Below are positions 25,060 through 35,096 of a stretch of DNA of 64,000 nt, piece after piece (within the stretch, counting starts at the first letter, position 1; every line of letters starts with the position of its first letter). The DNA comes from Bin55 sp009840545. GTDB lineage: Bacteria > Pseudomonadota > Gammaproteobacteria > Pseudomonadales > Azotimanducaceae. The DNA lies in contig OZ242357.1 of NCBI GenBank assembly GCA_965208815.1, positions 806,001-870,000 on the forward strand, read 5' to 3'. A program made the position numbers and the translations under genes. The notes under the pieces were generated by a model, which was not told the DNA's origin, searched no databases, and worked only from the letters and a program-made list of their open reading frames with translations.

Positions 25060-25454
25060 GGTTGGTCTTCTTTGACCATCAATTGAGTTGCTCCTGCATC
25101 GGAAAGCCTGTCAAGCACGGTTACCAGGGCTTGAGTGGATATTTGAGACTGTGTATCGACTATATAGATTGCATCCGCATCCAAACCGACCCATGCAGCG
25201 AGTTTTTTGGCATCATGAGTTGAGATCCTTTGCCCTTCCGCTGAAATGACCCCGTCTTCGGTTTCAATCACAAGTTCTCGGGTAACCACTTCCGTACTGG
25301 AGGTGGTTGCAGTCGAGTAACCGACTGGTAGTTGCTTTTCCTTCGCAATGGATGTTGTGAGCATAAAAAACAGTAACAAAATAAAGACAACGTCAACCAA
25401 CGGAACCATGCTAACCCGTTTTCTAGGAAATTGAAAATAACGCTTTATTTTCAA
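25056..25454 (-). CDS. exbD: ExbD/TolR-family protein (first copy)
   Basis: A 132-residue inner-membrane protein with a single helix containing the proton-relay aspartate (SMVPLVDVVFILLLFFMLTT) and a periplasmic domain (STQALVTVLDRLSDAGATQL). With ExbB it powers TonB. The start appears to be TTG 25454. It lies 13 bases after exbB and overlaps the second exbD (ATGA). Confidence 0.9.
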   Translation of the reverse strand: MKIKRYFQFPRKRVSMVPLVDVVFILLLFFMLTTSIAKEKQLPVGYSTATTSSTEVVTRELVIETEDGVISAEGQRISTHDAKKLAAWVGLDADAIYIVDTQSQISTQALVTVLDRLSDAGATQLMVKEDQP

Positions 25455-25467
25455 TACGTTAGAACCA

Positions 25468-26103
25468 TTACTTTGGACGATTTTCGAAGTGGTAACTAGT
25501 GAATAGTTGAGTGACGCAGTCGTTGAATTGAGTAGCTACACGTTGTAGTTTTTGTACCATCCAACTATGGGCGATAAGGGCTGGAATAGCCACTCCCAGA
25601 CCGAGCGCAGTTGTGATTAGCGCTTGCCATATACCACCTGAAAGAACCGAGGGGTCCACCTGAGTTCCAGCGGCTTCCATAGCTTGAAACGCGTTGATCA
25701 TTCCTAGCACGGTGCCTAGCAACCCGAGTAGTGGACTCAGAGTGCCGATTGTCTCGAGAGCGGGTAGCAGAGAACGTAGATCATTGAGCTTCAAAATGGC
25801 TATACGATCTAGCTCTTCTTTGAGAACTTCTTCGTCCCAAGCTCCTTCGTTCAGGCTTTGCATTGCAAAACCAGCAACATTAGCGATAAAGACCGTCTCG
25901 TCGAGTCGTTCGAGAGCAGTTTGATTTTCGCCTCGCCGCCATAGTGAGAAGACTTCCTCCAAGTTGCCTTGATATTCAGGCTTGAGTGTCACAAACTGCC
26001 AAAGTTTGAGAACGATGATTGACACTGCGGCAATGGACATCAATAGGAGAACCCAGACAACGGGTCCACCCACGCTCAGAAACTCACCCAATCGATCAAG
26101 CAT
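25468..26103 (-). CDS. exbB: MotA/TolQ/ExbB proton-channel protein
   Basis: A 211-residue ExbB-type protein with three membrane helices: VVWVLLLMSIAAVSIIVLKL near the N-terminus, and the pair LETIGTLSPLLGLLGTVLGM and GIWQALITTALGLGVAIPAL. The TLSPLLGLLGTV region is the conserved channel motif of the family. AAGGAGA precedes ATG 26103. It follows the receptor gene by 182 bases on the same strand. Confidence 0.92.
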   Translation of the reverse strand: MLDRLGEFLSVGGPVVWVLLLMSIAAVSIIVLKLWQFVTLKPEYQGNLEEVFSLWRRGENQTALERLDETVFIANVAGFAMQSLNEGAWDEEVLKEELDRIAILKLNDLRSLLPALETIGTLSPLLGLLGTVLGMINAFQAMEAAGTQVDPSVLSGGIWQALITTALGLGVAIPALIAHSWMVQKLQRVATQFNDCVTQLFTSYHFENRPK

Positions 26104-26285
26104 GGCTACGTGGGTTCTCCTTCAATCTAGCGTTCGAGGCGTAGAGTCAAATACACACGTAACACGAAAGCGCTGCATCGTTAAACGCACGGACGGGCTA
26201 TCGACTCATTAGGACACATGCTTCTGGACGAGACCTAGCAGCGTACAAGCCGGCCGTTGCCGACTTGCCTCTGCTATTTCGTGGA

Positions 26286-28892
26286 CTATTGAAAACGAGT
26301 GCCCAGCTCGATCCAGAACCGACGTCCCTTCGTAAACCTTCTTCGGGTAGTTACCGTGCTCTGGTCAACAATTTGATCAAACAGATTGTTGACCTCTAGG
26401 GTTGCAAACATCGACCACCTTTGAGTTAGTTTACCCGTCCAGGTAATCTTCGAATTGACGGTAAGTAGACTGTCGAATTCGAAGTCTCTGTAGATGTCGT
26501 AAGTCAAGCCCGAATTAGGATCTGTGTAGTCCTCTCGAGAGTCGCGCGCAACTGTTCCGCCACGTCTGTGGTTGAAGTAATTTGTCCAGCTAATATTCCA
26601 AACAGGTACTTCGGTAGTGGTAAAGAACCCAAAAGTAAATGGAATGTTGTAGTCCCATGGAGGCAGATCATCGACCGCAACCAGTCCGCCTTCGTAGAAG
26701 ATCAATTCTTCATCGAGTTGCTCATCGTAACCAGCATCGTCTTGGCGATTGCTAGTAGTCTCTGAGTAGCCGAAGCTAACTGAAAAGTGTGTATTAGTCT
26801 GTCCAATCGAAATCGTCTCGGCGTTAGTGATGGTGGACGTAATTCCCTGTGAAGCACTCCTTCCCAGGTTAGTGTAGTAGTACAACCCATCTTCGTCACG
26901 TCGCCGTGAAACTCCGTCCTTGTTGTTTCGATTCACATAGGAAACCGTTGCATGGAGCAGCTTTCCTTCCGTTCGCGACCAACCGATTGACAGTTCATCC
27001 GAAAAGGGCGTGCTCAAATCTGACGCTCCTGTTCGGTTGTCGTATGTAAAGTGGGTACAGTCCTCAAAATCTGTGACTGAACACGGAACTTGCTCGCCGG
27101 GTCTCCCTCTCGGCCGGGTCAGGTTCGCGTATGACTCCCGCCAACCGTAGATTGCGTCGTTCAATTCGTAGCGGAAGAAGCTTCTACCGTAGTAACGACT
27201 TAGTCCCAAGGCGAACGATCCATAGGAAGTTGGATAGCTTAGGCTCGCTCGCGGCGAGACGTTGAAGTTGTCAAGAAAACTCTCCCAATCAGATCTCAAC
27301 CCCAAAGTGATTTCAGCCGTATCGAGAAATCCGAAATTTTCGAGAGTAATGACATCTTGAATGTACATGGAGAGCTCTTGATAGGAAAGATCCACCTCGC
27401 CCGCATACCAAAACGATCGACGCTGCAGAAACTCATCACCAGCGCTGCTCACTCCGTCTCCATCTTGGTCTCGGCATCCCATTCTTCCGTTATCTCGAAC
27501 GCAGAAGTACTGTTCGAATATCACATCGTCTGGACGTTCATAAAAGCTGGATGTTCCTCTCAGCTCTCCGCCCAGTGTGATGGATTGAGTTCCGAATTCG
27601 TGAGCGAATTCGTTGAATACCCACTTGGGTTTGATGCTCCAACGAGTTTGCTGTTGGTTTGAACTTCCAAATGCTCCTTCAAACCTCGACATTCCACTGC
27701 TTTCCAAGTACTCGTGATAGGTGAAGAAACTCGATTCGCTGTCCAAAGTATCGGACAGCTGATCAATCGAGAACTTTACGTTCAGCAAACCCTTGTCCAT
27801 TTCAGTTTTTAGGTCAACAGTTGTTCCCAATCCTTGATGTTCTTGCACAAACATTCCCGTATACGTTGTGGACGTTAGTCCGTCGTGTGCACGGTTAGAG
27901 TAGCGAAACGACACGGCAAGATCGTATTCGCCGACCTTTGTATCAACTTTACCCACCAGATTGTTGATTGAGTCTTCGTAGTCGATCATCCGAATGATGT
28001 CTGCGTCGTCCTCAAATTCCTGTGCAAAGACTGAGGTGCGGCGATTGAATGAGAGTGTCAATCCGACATCTTCGGTGACTCCGTACTGTACGGAGAAGCG
28101 GTAGTTTGCTTTTTTGTAATCGGGTGTATAGACAGCTCGATACTTGTCTGCTACGGAAATGTCGTCTTCAGTGACGTGAAATTTCTCCCAGTCGTCGCGC
28201 TGCAATCCATAGGTGAAGCTAAACTTGTCGACACCTCCGTATGACTTGAGCTCGGCGGCGACAACACCTCCTGTAAATCCACCGTATTCCACAGGTATAT
28301 TGCTGTCATACACTTTCACTTGTTCGAGTAGCTCGACATCGATGTAGTAGCCTTGTGGTGAACTTCCTCCATGTGGCGCAACCAGACTCGGCGTACTCCA
28401 TAAATCCTCTGATGCGGCGGGATTCAGGTCGTTGGTGGTGTCGGTCCCATCCACAAGAAAGAGGTTTTGATAAAAGACATTTCCATGTATCGAGACCTCG
28501 TCGGGGCGCAACGAAGCGGTTCCCGCAGACAAATCGCTGGAGCGCGAAAACTCTACGGCTGGATTGAGCCGGAGCAGGTCGGACAGATTTCCTTCTCCCA
28601 ATGGCGCATCACTAATAGCTTCCTCTGTGTATGTGGTGGTACCTGGTTCAATTTCGATTGGAGTGGCCTCGACTTCGATTTCGACAACCCCAGAGTTGTC
28701 ACTTTCTTCTTCGTCTTCGGAAGTCTGCTGAGCAAGTAAATGAGAAGCATTCGCAATTGAAGCCAAAAAAAATGCTACGCAAACCGTTCGTAGGCAGATG
28801 GGGAATCCACTCCTGGAATGAGAAAGGAGCTTTGAGTGGAGGCCCGTAATTTTGGGCGTGTCCTCGTGAGATGATGCTTTGTTTCGTTTCAT
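26286..28892 (-). CDS. TonB-dependent outer-membrane receptor
   Basis: About 868 residues: a signal-like N-terminus (SGFPICLRTVCVAFFLASIA), a possible TonB box (VVEIEVEA), a plug domain (DLLRLNPAVEFSRSSD through YQNLFLVDGTDTTNDLNP and EYGGFTGGVVAAELKS) and a beta-barrel ending in an aromatic C-terminus (FWIELGTRFQ). I chose ATG 28892, which has a near-perfect AGGAGG 8 bases upstream; the frame is open to 28934. Such receptors import iron complexes, vitamins or glycans; the substrate is not readable here. It heads its own exbB-exbD-exbD-tonB operon. Confidence 0.93.
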   Translation of the reverse strand: MKRNKASSHEDTPKITGLHSKLLSHSRSGFPICLRTVCVAFFLASIANASHLLAQQTSEDEEESDNSGVVEIEVEATPIEIEPGTTTYTEEAISDAPLGEGNLSDLLRLNPAVEFSRSSDLSAGTASLRPDEVSIHGNVFYQNLFLVDGTDTTNDLNPAASEDLWSTPSLVAPHGGSSPQGYYIDVELLEQVKVYDSNIPVEYGGFTGGVVAAELKSYGGVDKFSFTYGLQRDDWEKFHVTEDDISVADKYRAVYTPDYKKANYRFSVQYGVTEDVGLTLSFNRRTSVFAQEFEDDADIIRMIDYEDSINNLVGKVDTKVGEYDLAVSFRYSNRAHDGLTSTTYTGMFVQEHQGLGTTVDLKTEMDKGLLNVKFSIDQLSDTLDSESSFFTYHEYLESSGMSRFEGAFGSSNQQQTRWSIKPKWVFNEFAHEFGTQSITLGGELRGTSSFYERPDDVIFEQYFCVRDNGRMGCRDQDGDGVSSAGDEFLQRRSFWYAGEVDLSYQELSMYIQDVITLENFGFLDTAEITLGLRSDWESFLDNFNVSPRASLSYPTSYGSFALGLSRYYGRSFFRYELNDAIYGWRESYANLTRPRGRPGEQVPCSVTDFEDCTHFTYDNRTGASDLSTPFSDELSIGWSRTEGKLLHATVSYVNRNNKDGVSRRRDEDGLYYYTNLGRSASQGITSTITNAETISIGQTNTHFSVSFGYSETTSNRQDDAGYDEQLDEELIFYEGGLVAVDDLPPWDYNIPFTFGFFTTTEVPVWNISWTNYFNHRRGGTVARDSREDYTDPNSGLTYDIYRDFEFDSLLTVNSKITWTGKLTQRWSMFATLEVNNLFDQIVDQSTVTTRRRFTKGRRFWIELGTRFQ

Positions 28893-29020
28893 GGCGGTCC
28901 TCCTACCGAAATAAATCGAGATCGTTCCAACCAAAGGATCCGTTGTCTAAGTGCAGATTGGACCGATCCCTGAGCGTGTTTCGCTCGACTCCGCTAATCC
29001 CAACATTGTAGGAGATAGCT

Positions 29021-32000
29021 TCATTCGTTTACAGGAAGCTCTACCATTCTCGGTATATCAGTGAGATACACAGCACAGCGAACCGGCCGATCATCGATTG
29101 CCTCTAGGATCTGTGCATATAGCACCATTTGATCTAAGTACCTGCGAGTCACAAATCGCTCTAGGTCTTCTTGTTCTTCCCGACCGATCATTGCCGTCTT
29201 GTAGTCAATAATCCAACGCGTATCCGTTGAGTCGACAAAGGTTCTGTCCACGACAATGTTTCGTAGGGAACCGTCAATCCAAGTCGAATACGGTGCTTCG
29301 GACTGAGCAAGTTGGTGTCCACTGTCTAGTATCCAACGTCCTATCTCGTCTGACAGCACACGATGTAGGTGCTGTTGAGCTCGCTCCATCACCCAAGCAA
29401 CATTCGAGCCGTCGACTCCTTCGGATCGCAGTCGATTTCGCCAGAGTGTTGTCCGCTCGTTGTCAATGTAATCTAACGAGAGTTCTTGCTTGTCTGCGAT
29501 TCGATGAAGTTCCCTATGTACGAGATTTCCGAGTGCTAATTCGCGTTGAAATCCAATGGGCGAAAGGTCGACGTCGCGCTTTTCACGAGCAACTTGCAGA
29601 GACTCGGGGATTTTGAACTCGGCTTGATGTGGCTCAAATGTGTAATCGGGATCTAGCCTAGTGAGCATAGTGCTCGGGCTTTGCTCAACCGCTTCAATGC
29701 TTTCTTGCCCTTCAATGATTGTGATGTCTTCCAATTCTGGATTGATTAACGATAAGAGGCTCCCGTTTCTTGCTCGTAGGCGTTCGTCGGGGAAACTTCC
29801 AAACAGTGAAAGCGACTTGCGTGCACGGGTGATCGCAACGTAGAGGAGTCGCTTAAGCTCATTCTTCCGTTTAGTTTTTTGTTCGTCGAACAACCATGTG
29901 AACAAAGAGTCTTCATCTTCGCTCAGGTTTAGGGCGATGAGCAAGTCGCGGTCAAATGGCTGCCACTGAATCATGTCCTTCGTATCGCTCTGGGCCATTC
30001 GATTGAGATCGGGAAGAATTACGTGGTCAAATTCCAGCCCTTTTGCTTTGTGAATGGTCATGATTTCTATGTCTGCGGACTCTGCTTCTTCCGTCGCATA
30101 CTCGGACTTGATGCGGCTCCAGAGTTCATCTAGTCGAATCTCCCCTCGGGTGCATGCTTCGAGCAATGTCAAGAAACGTTCCGCATTGATCAAGGTATCC
30201 GCGTCGTCGTACGCATCATTTCCACCAAGTCGAAACCAAAGTCTCTCCAGTTGTGATCTCAAAGTCAGATTTCTATCTTCGTTTAGCGACTGGAACGGGC
30301 TATGTATACGTTCCAAAATCTGTGATCCAAGTCTAGACAGAGAATCGCAATCCAACATCTCGGTACCGGTAGTGAATGTTGAAAGGACTTCCAAGTCTGG
30401 AAGAGTCATTCCACATAAAGGCGACCGGAAGAATGAGAGCCATGCTAGGCGGTTTTGATCATCATTGATGGCTTGCATCAACGAGTAGAGGTCCCGCACA
30501 ACGGGTACATCTGCCAGTGGAGCGATTTCCACTCCACGCCATGTCAATCCCGCTTCACGCAGTGCCCTGAAATACACGGGTAACCGTGTGCGGGTTTGGA
30601 CTAATAGACCGATGGTATCGTCGGGACTGGATATCGAGAGTTGCGAGATTCGCTGTGCGACCTCACGAGCCTCTTGCAGTGAGTGCGGATCATTTTTACA
30701 TACCGTCACTTCAACGTTGCCTTGGACGTCCATTTGGGTTGGAGTTGACTCGGTATAGGCAACAGCTCCAATGGAAGAATCGTTTCGGTTGCCGAAAACG
30801 CGCGGACACAGACGATTGATCCAATCAACAACGGTTGCGGACGAACGGAAATTGCTAGTTAGCTGGCGTGGCCTAATTTGAACAAACTGGAGTCCATCAG
30901 CAAAAGTGTCTTGGAACAGTTTGAGATCTGCATCTCTAAATCCATAGATGGATTGCATTGGATCTCCAACGGCAAAAAAGGTATTACCCGAGTCGGGGGT
31001 CCAGGAATCCATGACCCGGTTGATCAGGTCGAACTGGGCTTGGGAGGTGTCTTGGTATTCGTCGATAAGAATGTGGGAAATACGGTAGTCCAACGCAAGC
31101 GCTAAGTCAGACGGTTTCCCTTCGCTAGACAATGCGCGATGTGCCGCGAACGCCAATTCAGTAAAGTCGATGATTTCTCGTTGACGGAAAATCTCGTTCA
31201 ACTTTTCAATGAGTTTTGACAAGACAATGACGAGGCTTTCGAGCGACTCGACATGTGATTCTGGAAGTTCTTTGTCGGGCAGAGTTTGCAATCGAGCGAA
31301 GACTTCTTCAAACCCATCTCGTTCGGTCCTTCGCAACGCGTATCTACAGTAGTCCTTCGCGGGCGTTCGTGGTAGAAAGCCCTGTCTAATGTTCACGTCT
31401 TTTCGAACCGTGCCTTTTTGGGTAACCAAAATATTGGCAAGAAACCTCCAGTCGCTGGGACGAGTTAAGTCGTGGAACTCGACTCCAAGTCCTTGTGATG
31501 AGTATTGAGCGATGGATTTGTACAAAAAATACATATCCAAGGAAATATCCGCCGTTGCAGACTCAATCAGGTCGTCGATGTACTTCGACCTTATCCTGGA
31601 AAGTCGACCAATCAGATTCTCGATCCCGTTCTGTCGCGCGATTTCGGACATGATCGCCCGAATAGGTGCGATCCAATGTTGGCGCTTCACCAGCATTGCT
31701 GACAACGCCCGTAGCGCAGTGTCGTAGTTGTTGTCCAAAAGCGAGAGAAGCGAAGCAATGTCGTCTGCAAACGTATCGTCTGAATAAATCAAAGCGAGAA
31801 ATTGCGCCGTGGCATCTTCATAGATTGCGCCCGCGTCGTCGAGACGTTGATAGTCGAGACTTAATTGGCTTTCATAGGGCATCCGTTGAACGAGGTTGTA
31901 GGCAAAGCTATCGATGGTTTGGATTTTGAGTCGCTGTGGATTGAGCTGCAAGTCCCAATGCCTGATGCGGCTCCGTTTCAGCGCCGCTTGTGCCGCATCT

Positions 32001-32263
32001 GTTTCTCCTTGAGACAGCTCCTGAAGAATCCGTGACTTCATTTCGTAGGCAGCTTTTCTCGTAAACGTAATTGCGAGAATTTCCTCGGGTTGGTTGACAA
32101 TGCTCAGTAGTCTCAGGTAGCGGGATACGAGAAGTGTTGTCTTTCCCGATCCCGCCGGGGCTCCAACAATAAAGGAAAATTCAGGTGAAGTGACTTCTTC
32201 GCGGACGGGCTGATCTCCCGCTTCCCGAACCGACTCTCGGAGAGCACTGGCGGTTTTGCTCAT
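29021..32263 (-). CDS. AddA/RecB-like UvrD-family helicase-nuclease
   Basis: A 1080-residue superfamily 1A helicase for double-strand break processing. Walker A is GAPAGSGKTTLL (residues 34-45), followed by EEILAITFTRKAAYEM, the Walker B region HILIDEYQDTSQAQFDLINR, GDPMQSIYGFRDAD and LTSNFRS. Late motifs are IMTIHKAKGLEFDHVILPDL and LLYVAITRAR. The C-terminus has the PD-(D/E)XK nuclease core WIIDYKTAMIG and a MVLYAQILEA helix. ATG 32263 overlaps the stop of the nuclease gene upstream. This fits the two-gene AddAB-like systems of beta- and gammaproteobacteria rather than RecBCD. Confidence 0.9.
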   Translation of the reverse strand: MSKTASALRESVREAGDQPVREEVTSPEFSFIVGAPAGSGKTTLLVSRYLRLLSIVNQPEEILAITFTRKAAYEMKSRILQELSQGETDAAQAALKRSRIRHWDLQLNPQRLKIQTIDSFAYNLVQRMPYESQLSLDYQRLDDAGAIYEDATAQFLALIYSDDTFADDIASLLSLLDNNYDTALRALSAMLVKRQHWIAPIRAIMSEIARQNGIENLIGRLSRIRSKYIDDLIESATADISLDMYFLYKSIAQYSSQGLGVEFHDLTRPSDWRFLANILVTQKGTVRKDVNIRQGFLPRTPAKDYCRYALRRTERDGFEEVFARLQTLPDKELPESHVESLESLVIVLSKLIEKLNEIFRQREIIDFTELAFAAHRALSSEGKPSDLALALDYRISHILIDEYQDTSQAQFDLINRVMDSWTPDSGNTFFAVGDPMQSIYGFRDADLKLFQDTFADGLQFVQIRPRQLTSNFRSSATVVDWINRLCPRVFGNRNDSSIGAVAYTESTPTQMDVQGNVEVTVCKNDPHSLQEAREVAQRISQLSISSPDDTIGLLVQTRTRLPVYFRALREAGLTWRGVEIAPLADVPVVRDLYSLMQAINDDQNRLAWLSFFRSPLCGMTLPDLEVLSTFTTGTEMLDCDSLSRLGSQILERIHSPFQSLNEDRNLTLRSQLERLWFRLGGNDAYDDADTLINAERFLTLLEACTRGEIRLDELWSRIKSEYATEEAESADIEIMTIHKAKGLEFDHVILPDLNRMAQSDTKDMIQWQPFDRDLLIALNLSEDEDSLFTWLFDEQKTKRKNELKRLLYVAITRARKSLSLFGSFPDERLRARNGSLLSLINPELEDITIIEGQESIEAVEQSPSTMLTRLDPDYTFEPHQAEFKIPESLQVAREKRDVDLSPIGFQRELALGNLVHRELHRIADKQELSLDYIDNERTTLWRNRLRSEGVDGSNVAWVMERAQQHLHRVLSDEIGRWILDSGHQLAQSEAPYSTWIDGSLRNIVVDRTFVDSTDTRWIIDYKTAMIGREEQEDLERFVTRRYLDQMVLYAQILEAIDDRPVRCAVYLTDIPRMVELPVNE

Positions 32264-34845
32264 TCGACTTCGACCTCGGGGATAACCGGCATATCAATAT
32301 CTGTGAACGTTCTGCAAAAACCATCGAGGTGACAGTTTCTGCAGATGAAGTTGACGTTGGTGGGTTTTACGGTCGCAAGCCCTTCCTTGAACTCTAGGAC
32401 AATCGTGGAGAGAGCAGTCCGCCAATCGTTCTTCAATGCCGAGAGGCTTACATCCAGTTGTTTGCTTGCCAACTTGATACCGTCTTCAGAAGTAGAACGA
32501 TCGGAAACACCTCTTAGCTTGACATCGCTTCCACTAATCTCTTCGTAAGCTAATCCATCACAGTTTGGAACGACCATCGAATAAAGCGGCATCTGTGGAT
32601 CTAGTGGACGTGGTGTAGACCAATTTCTGATGCGAACGGTCCCAGTCTTGTAGTCGATCACCAAAGCTTTCAGTTCGCCCGTTTTGTCCACCCGATCCAC
32701 TCTCAACTTAAAGCTGAATCCTTCCAAATCGAGGAGGTATTCCCGTTCAACATCAACTATCTGAAAATCTTCACGGGATCGTTCCAATTCTTGCCAGCTG
32801 TTTACGATTTCTCGAATGCGTGCTTTCTCGTATTCGATAAATCGATCAGGGAGCAACATTTTTCGTAGAGGCGCAACAGCACTGTCAATTGCCATTTCGA
32901 TATCCACTGAATCAAGCTCAAGTATTGCTCCACGATCGCGAGCACGTTCCACTAAGAGTTGCATGACTTTGTGAACTGCTGTTCCACGATCCAGAGGATC
33001 GGGAAATCTATGAGGGTGCTTACTTTCTGGGAGCTTGGCTCGATGAATTGCCCACGCTCGAAATGGACAATTCGATTGATCCCGAATCACTGAAGTTCGT
33101 TGTTCGGATACTTCCTCAGGAGGCAAGGGAGTGCCTTTGTCTGCAATGAATTCTCGAACCATGTGCTGCTGTCTGGCGACTCCCCAGGGATGATCGAATT
33201 CAGCGATTCCAGATTGACTAAGAATCCTATTGATGTCGGATCTGTCATGCTCCATCAACAATCGACTGGGCAGAGCTTCAGTTTGATCTTCCATCGGAGC
33301 CGCGCTAAACACGACCTCAGGAGCACTACACGCCCACACTCTCGTCAGAAGTTGGGCCCATCCGAGCATTTGTTGATGTGTGACGCGAGGCATAACGGCA
33401 CGTCGTTGGACCGAGATTGGAATCATCGGATTCGGATTTGGGTCCGGTGGCCACTTATCTTCAGCTACACTGCAGACCCAAAGTGCATCGAATTGAAGTC
33501 CAACAGATTCCGAGCGGTCGACAACTTGGATTGGTGAGTTTCTGGTGTTGTAGGCTAATTGAGCAGAACGCACACCGTCTCGGATGTATTCGACCGCCTG
33601 ACTCCAAGAAACTCGGCCGACAAAAGCTGACAAATGTGAGACGCTGTTTAGTACATCGACAATGGACGCATGAATTCTTCGATCCTCGTCGGAGTCTTTG
33701 TCTGTAGACCATCCTGCAGCACGAAAGACTTGAAGGGCGACCGAAGCCCAATCACTCAACAAGCTCGGTCGTCTCGTTGTTAGTCGGTTGATTTGTTTCG
33801 ATGCACCTGAGCTGCTTCGAGACGCATATCCCGCAAATCTAATATGGTCGGGATAGTCGCGGGGAAATTGTGTGGGAATCTCAAGTGCGGTGAGGTAGGG
33901 CGATCGTCCTAACTGAAGCACTTCTGAGAAATTGAGATCCGCTATTGTCCAAGTGAGTAATTTGATAATGTCTTGGCACAAACGGGTATCTCCGAGAGGC
34001 ACACCAGACCCGACATTTACCAATTGATCAACATCTTCGCTATCAAAGAACGCTGCCTCCCAGTGTCTGCGAATTGTTAGATACTCGTTAGAAATTTGAG
34101 GTACAACTACTCCGATTCGACTCTCAGGTCCAAGCTGCGCGAGCCGTTCGCGCCCCCATTGGACAAATCCTGTTCTTTCTCGAGCAGTGGATTTGAAGAC
34201 ATGAACCTTGTGACGAGGACCATCGAATAGCGGGAGTTCAAGAGATTCGCCGAGTTGACCTATACGATTCAATTGCCGAACCAAGTCTTGTTGGCTAGGG
34301 CTGAGTTCATCGCAAGCAAACATGCATGCCCTGTTCGGCTTGAATTCGCGCGCTCGTATGGCATCAGCGATTAGCTTTGGAAGCTGGGGTGTCGTGACTA
34401 CTTCCTGCTCGTTGCAAAACTCCTCGAATTCTCTAATCCAACTGCGGAATAACCGACCGTTCTCAGTTTGATCCAAGTCTGGTCCTACGCGTTGTAGGTT
34501 CCAACCACAATAGATCCTCCATGCGTCCGCGACTGCACTGGTATGCTTGAAATACTCGTCGTCCGGGGCGCACAACCGTAGAGCCAGACTCAGAGCAGTC
34601 TGTTGAAGTAGCCCAGACTTGGCAGACGGATGTCCCTTGCGCATGAGTTCTTCGTAAAGTTCGAGCACCCATGCGTTGAAGTGTCTAATGTTGGGAGCTT
34701 CCCATGCGAGCTTTCCAGCGGCTACAGCCTCAAAAGCCCAGGAATAGCGAAGTTCTTGTGCCTGTCGAGCAGTTGCAGTGACAATTGTCGAAGAGGGAAC
34801 AGCTTGTTTGAGTTCGTCAGTGAGCGGAATTAGTGGGGATCGCAT
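32260..34845 (-). CDS. AddB-like PD-(D/E)XK nuclease
   Basis: An 861-residue partner of the adjacent helicase. The C-terminal nuclease shows the core ALVIDYKTGTVR and YSMVVPN-type helix. A cysteine at SNCPFRAWA and a trio in FICRNCHLDGFCR match the spacing of the 4Fe-4S cluster that staples the AddB nuclease domain. The N-terminal half resembles an inactive helicase fold; I see no Walker A motif, as in many proteobacterial AddB-like proteins. It starts at ATG 34845 and its stop overlaps the helicase start. Confidence 0.86.
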   Translation of the reverse strand: MRSPLIPLTDELKQAVPSSTIVTATARQAQELRYSWAFEAVAAGKLAWEAPNIRHFNAWVLELYEELMRKGHPSAKSGLLQQTALSLALRLCAPDDEYFKHTSAVADAWRIYCGWNLQRVGPDLDQTENGRLFRSWIREFEEFCNEQEVVTTPQLPKLIADAIRAREFKPNRACMFACDELSPSQQDLVRQLNRIGQLGESLELPLFDGPRHKVHVFKSTARERTGFVQWGRERLAQLGPESRIGVVVPQISNEYLTIRRHWEAAFFDSEDVDQLVNVGSGVPLGDTRLCQDIIKLLTWTIADLNFSEVLQLGRSPYLTALEIPTQFPRDYPDHIRFAGYASRSSSGASKQINRLTTRRPSLLSDWASVALQVFRAAGWSTDKDSDEDRRIHASIVDVLNSVSHLSAFVGRVSWSQAVEYIRDGVRSAQLAYNTRNSPIQVVDRSESVGLQFDALWVCSVAEDKWPPDPNPNPMIPISVQRRAVMPRVTHQQMLGWAQLLTRVWACSAPEVVFSAAPMEDQTEALPSRLLMEHDRSDINRILSQSGIAEFDHPWGVARQQHMVREFIADKGTPLPPEEVSEQRTSVIRDQSNCPFRAWAIHRAKLPESKHPHRFPDPLDRGTAVHKVMQLLVERARDRGAILELDSVDIEMAIDSAVAPLRKMLLPDRFIEYEKARIREIVNSWQELERSREDFQIVDVEREYLLDLEGFSFKLRVDRVDKTGELKALVIDYKTGTVRIRNWSTPRPLDPQMPLYSMVVPNCDGLAYEEISGSDVKLRGVSDRSTSEDGIKLASKQLDVSLSALKNDWRTALSTIVLEFKEGLATVKPTNVNFICRNCHLDGFCRTFTDIDMPVIPEVEVE

Positions 34846-34940
34846 ACTGGGCTCGTTACGTAGACCCTGTGGTCGTTTCTACTACTCACAGATGGACCTA
34901 AAGGTACAATGTTCCTACAGAAGAACTGAATCCTCCGAGT

Positions 34941-35075
34941 ATGTTACGCACGCTATGGAAAGACTTCCTTGAGCAACGTTGGCCCATGAAGTTAGTTTTC
35001 GTCTGGGGCTGGCTGTGTATCGTCATTATGGTGGGGGCTCTTCTTTCTCCCTACATCAATTCTTTGATGCCTTAG
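34941..35075 (+). CDS. Small single-helix membrane protein
   Basis: A 44-residue ORF starting MLRTLWKDFLEQRWPMKLVF and continuing through a membrane helix (GWLCIVIMVGALLSPYI) to TAG. The basic/aromatic start followed by one helix is typical of small membrane proteins. No domain is recognised. It is followed after 21 bases by the TerB-like gene on the same strand, so the two may be co-transcribed. Confidence 0.5.
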   Translation: MLRTLWKDFLEQRWPMKLVFVWGWLCIVIMVGALLSPYINSLMP

Positions 35076-35096
35076 CGATCGGATTTTCTCACTCAA

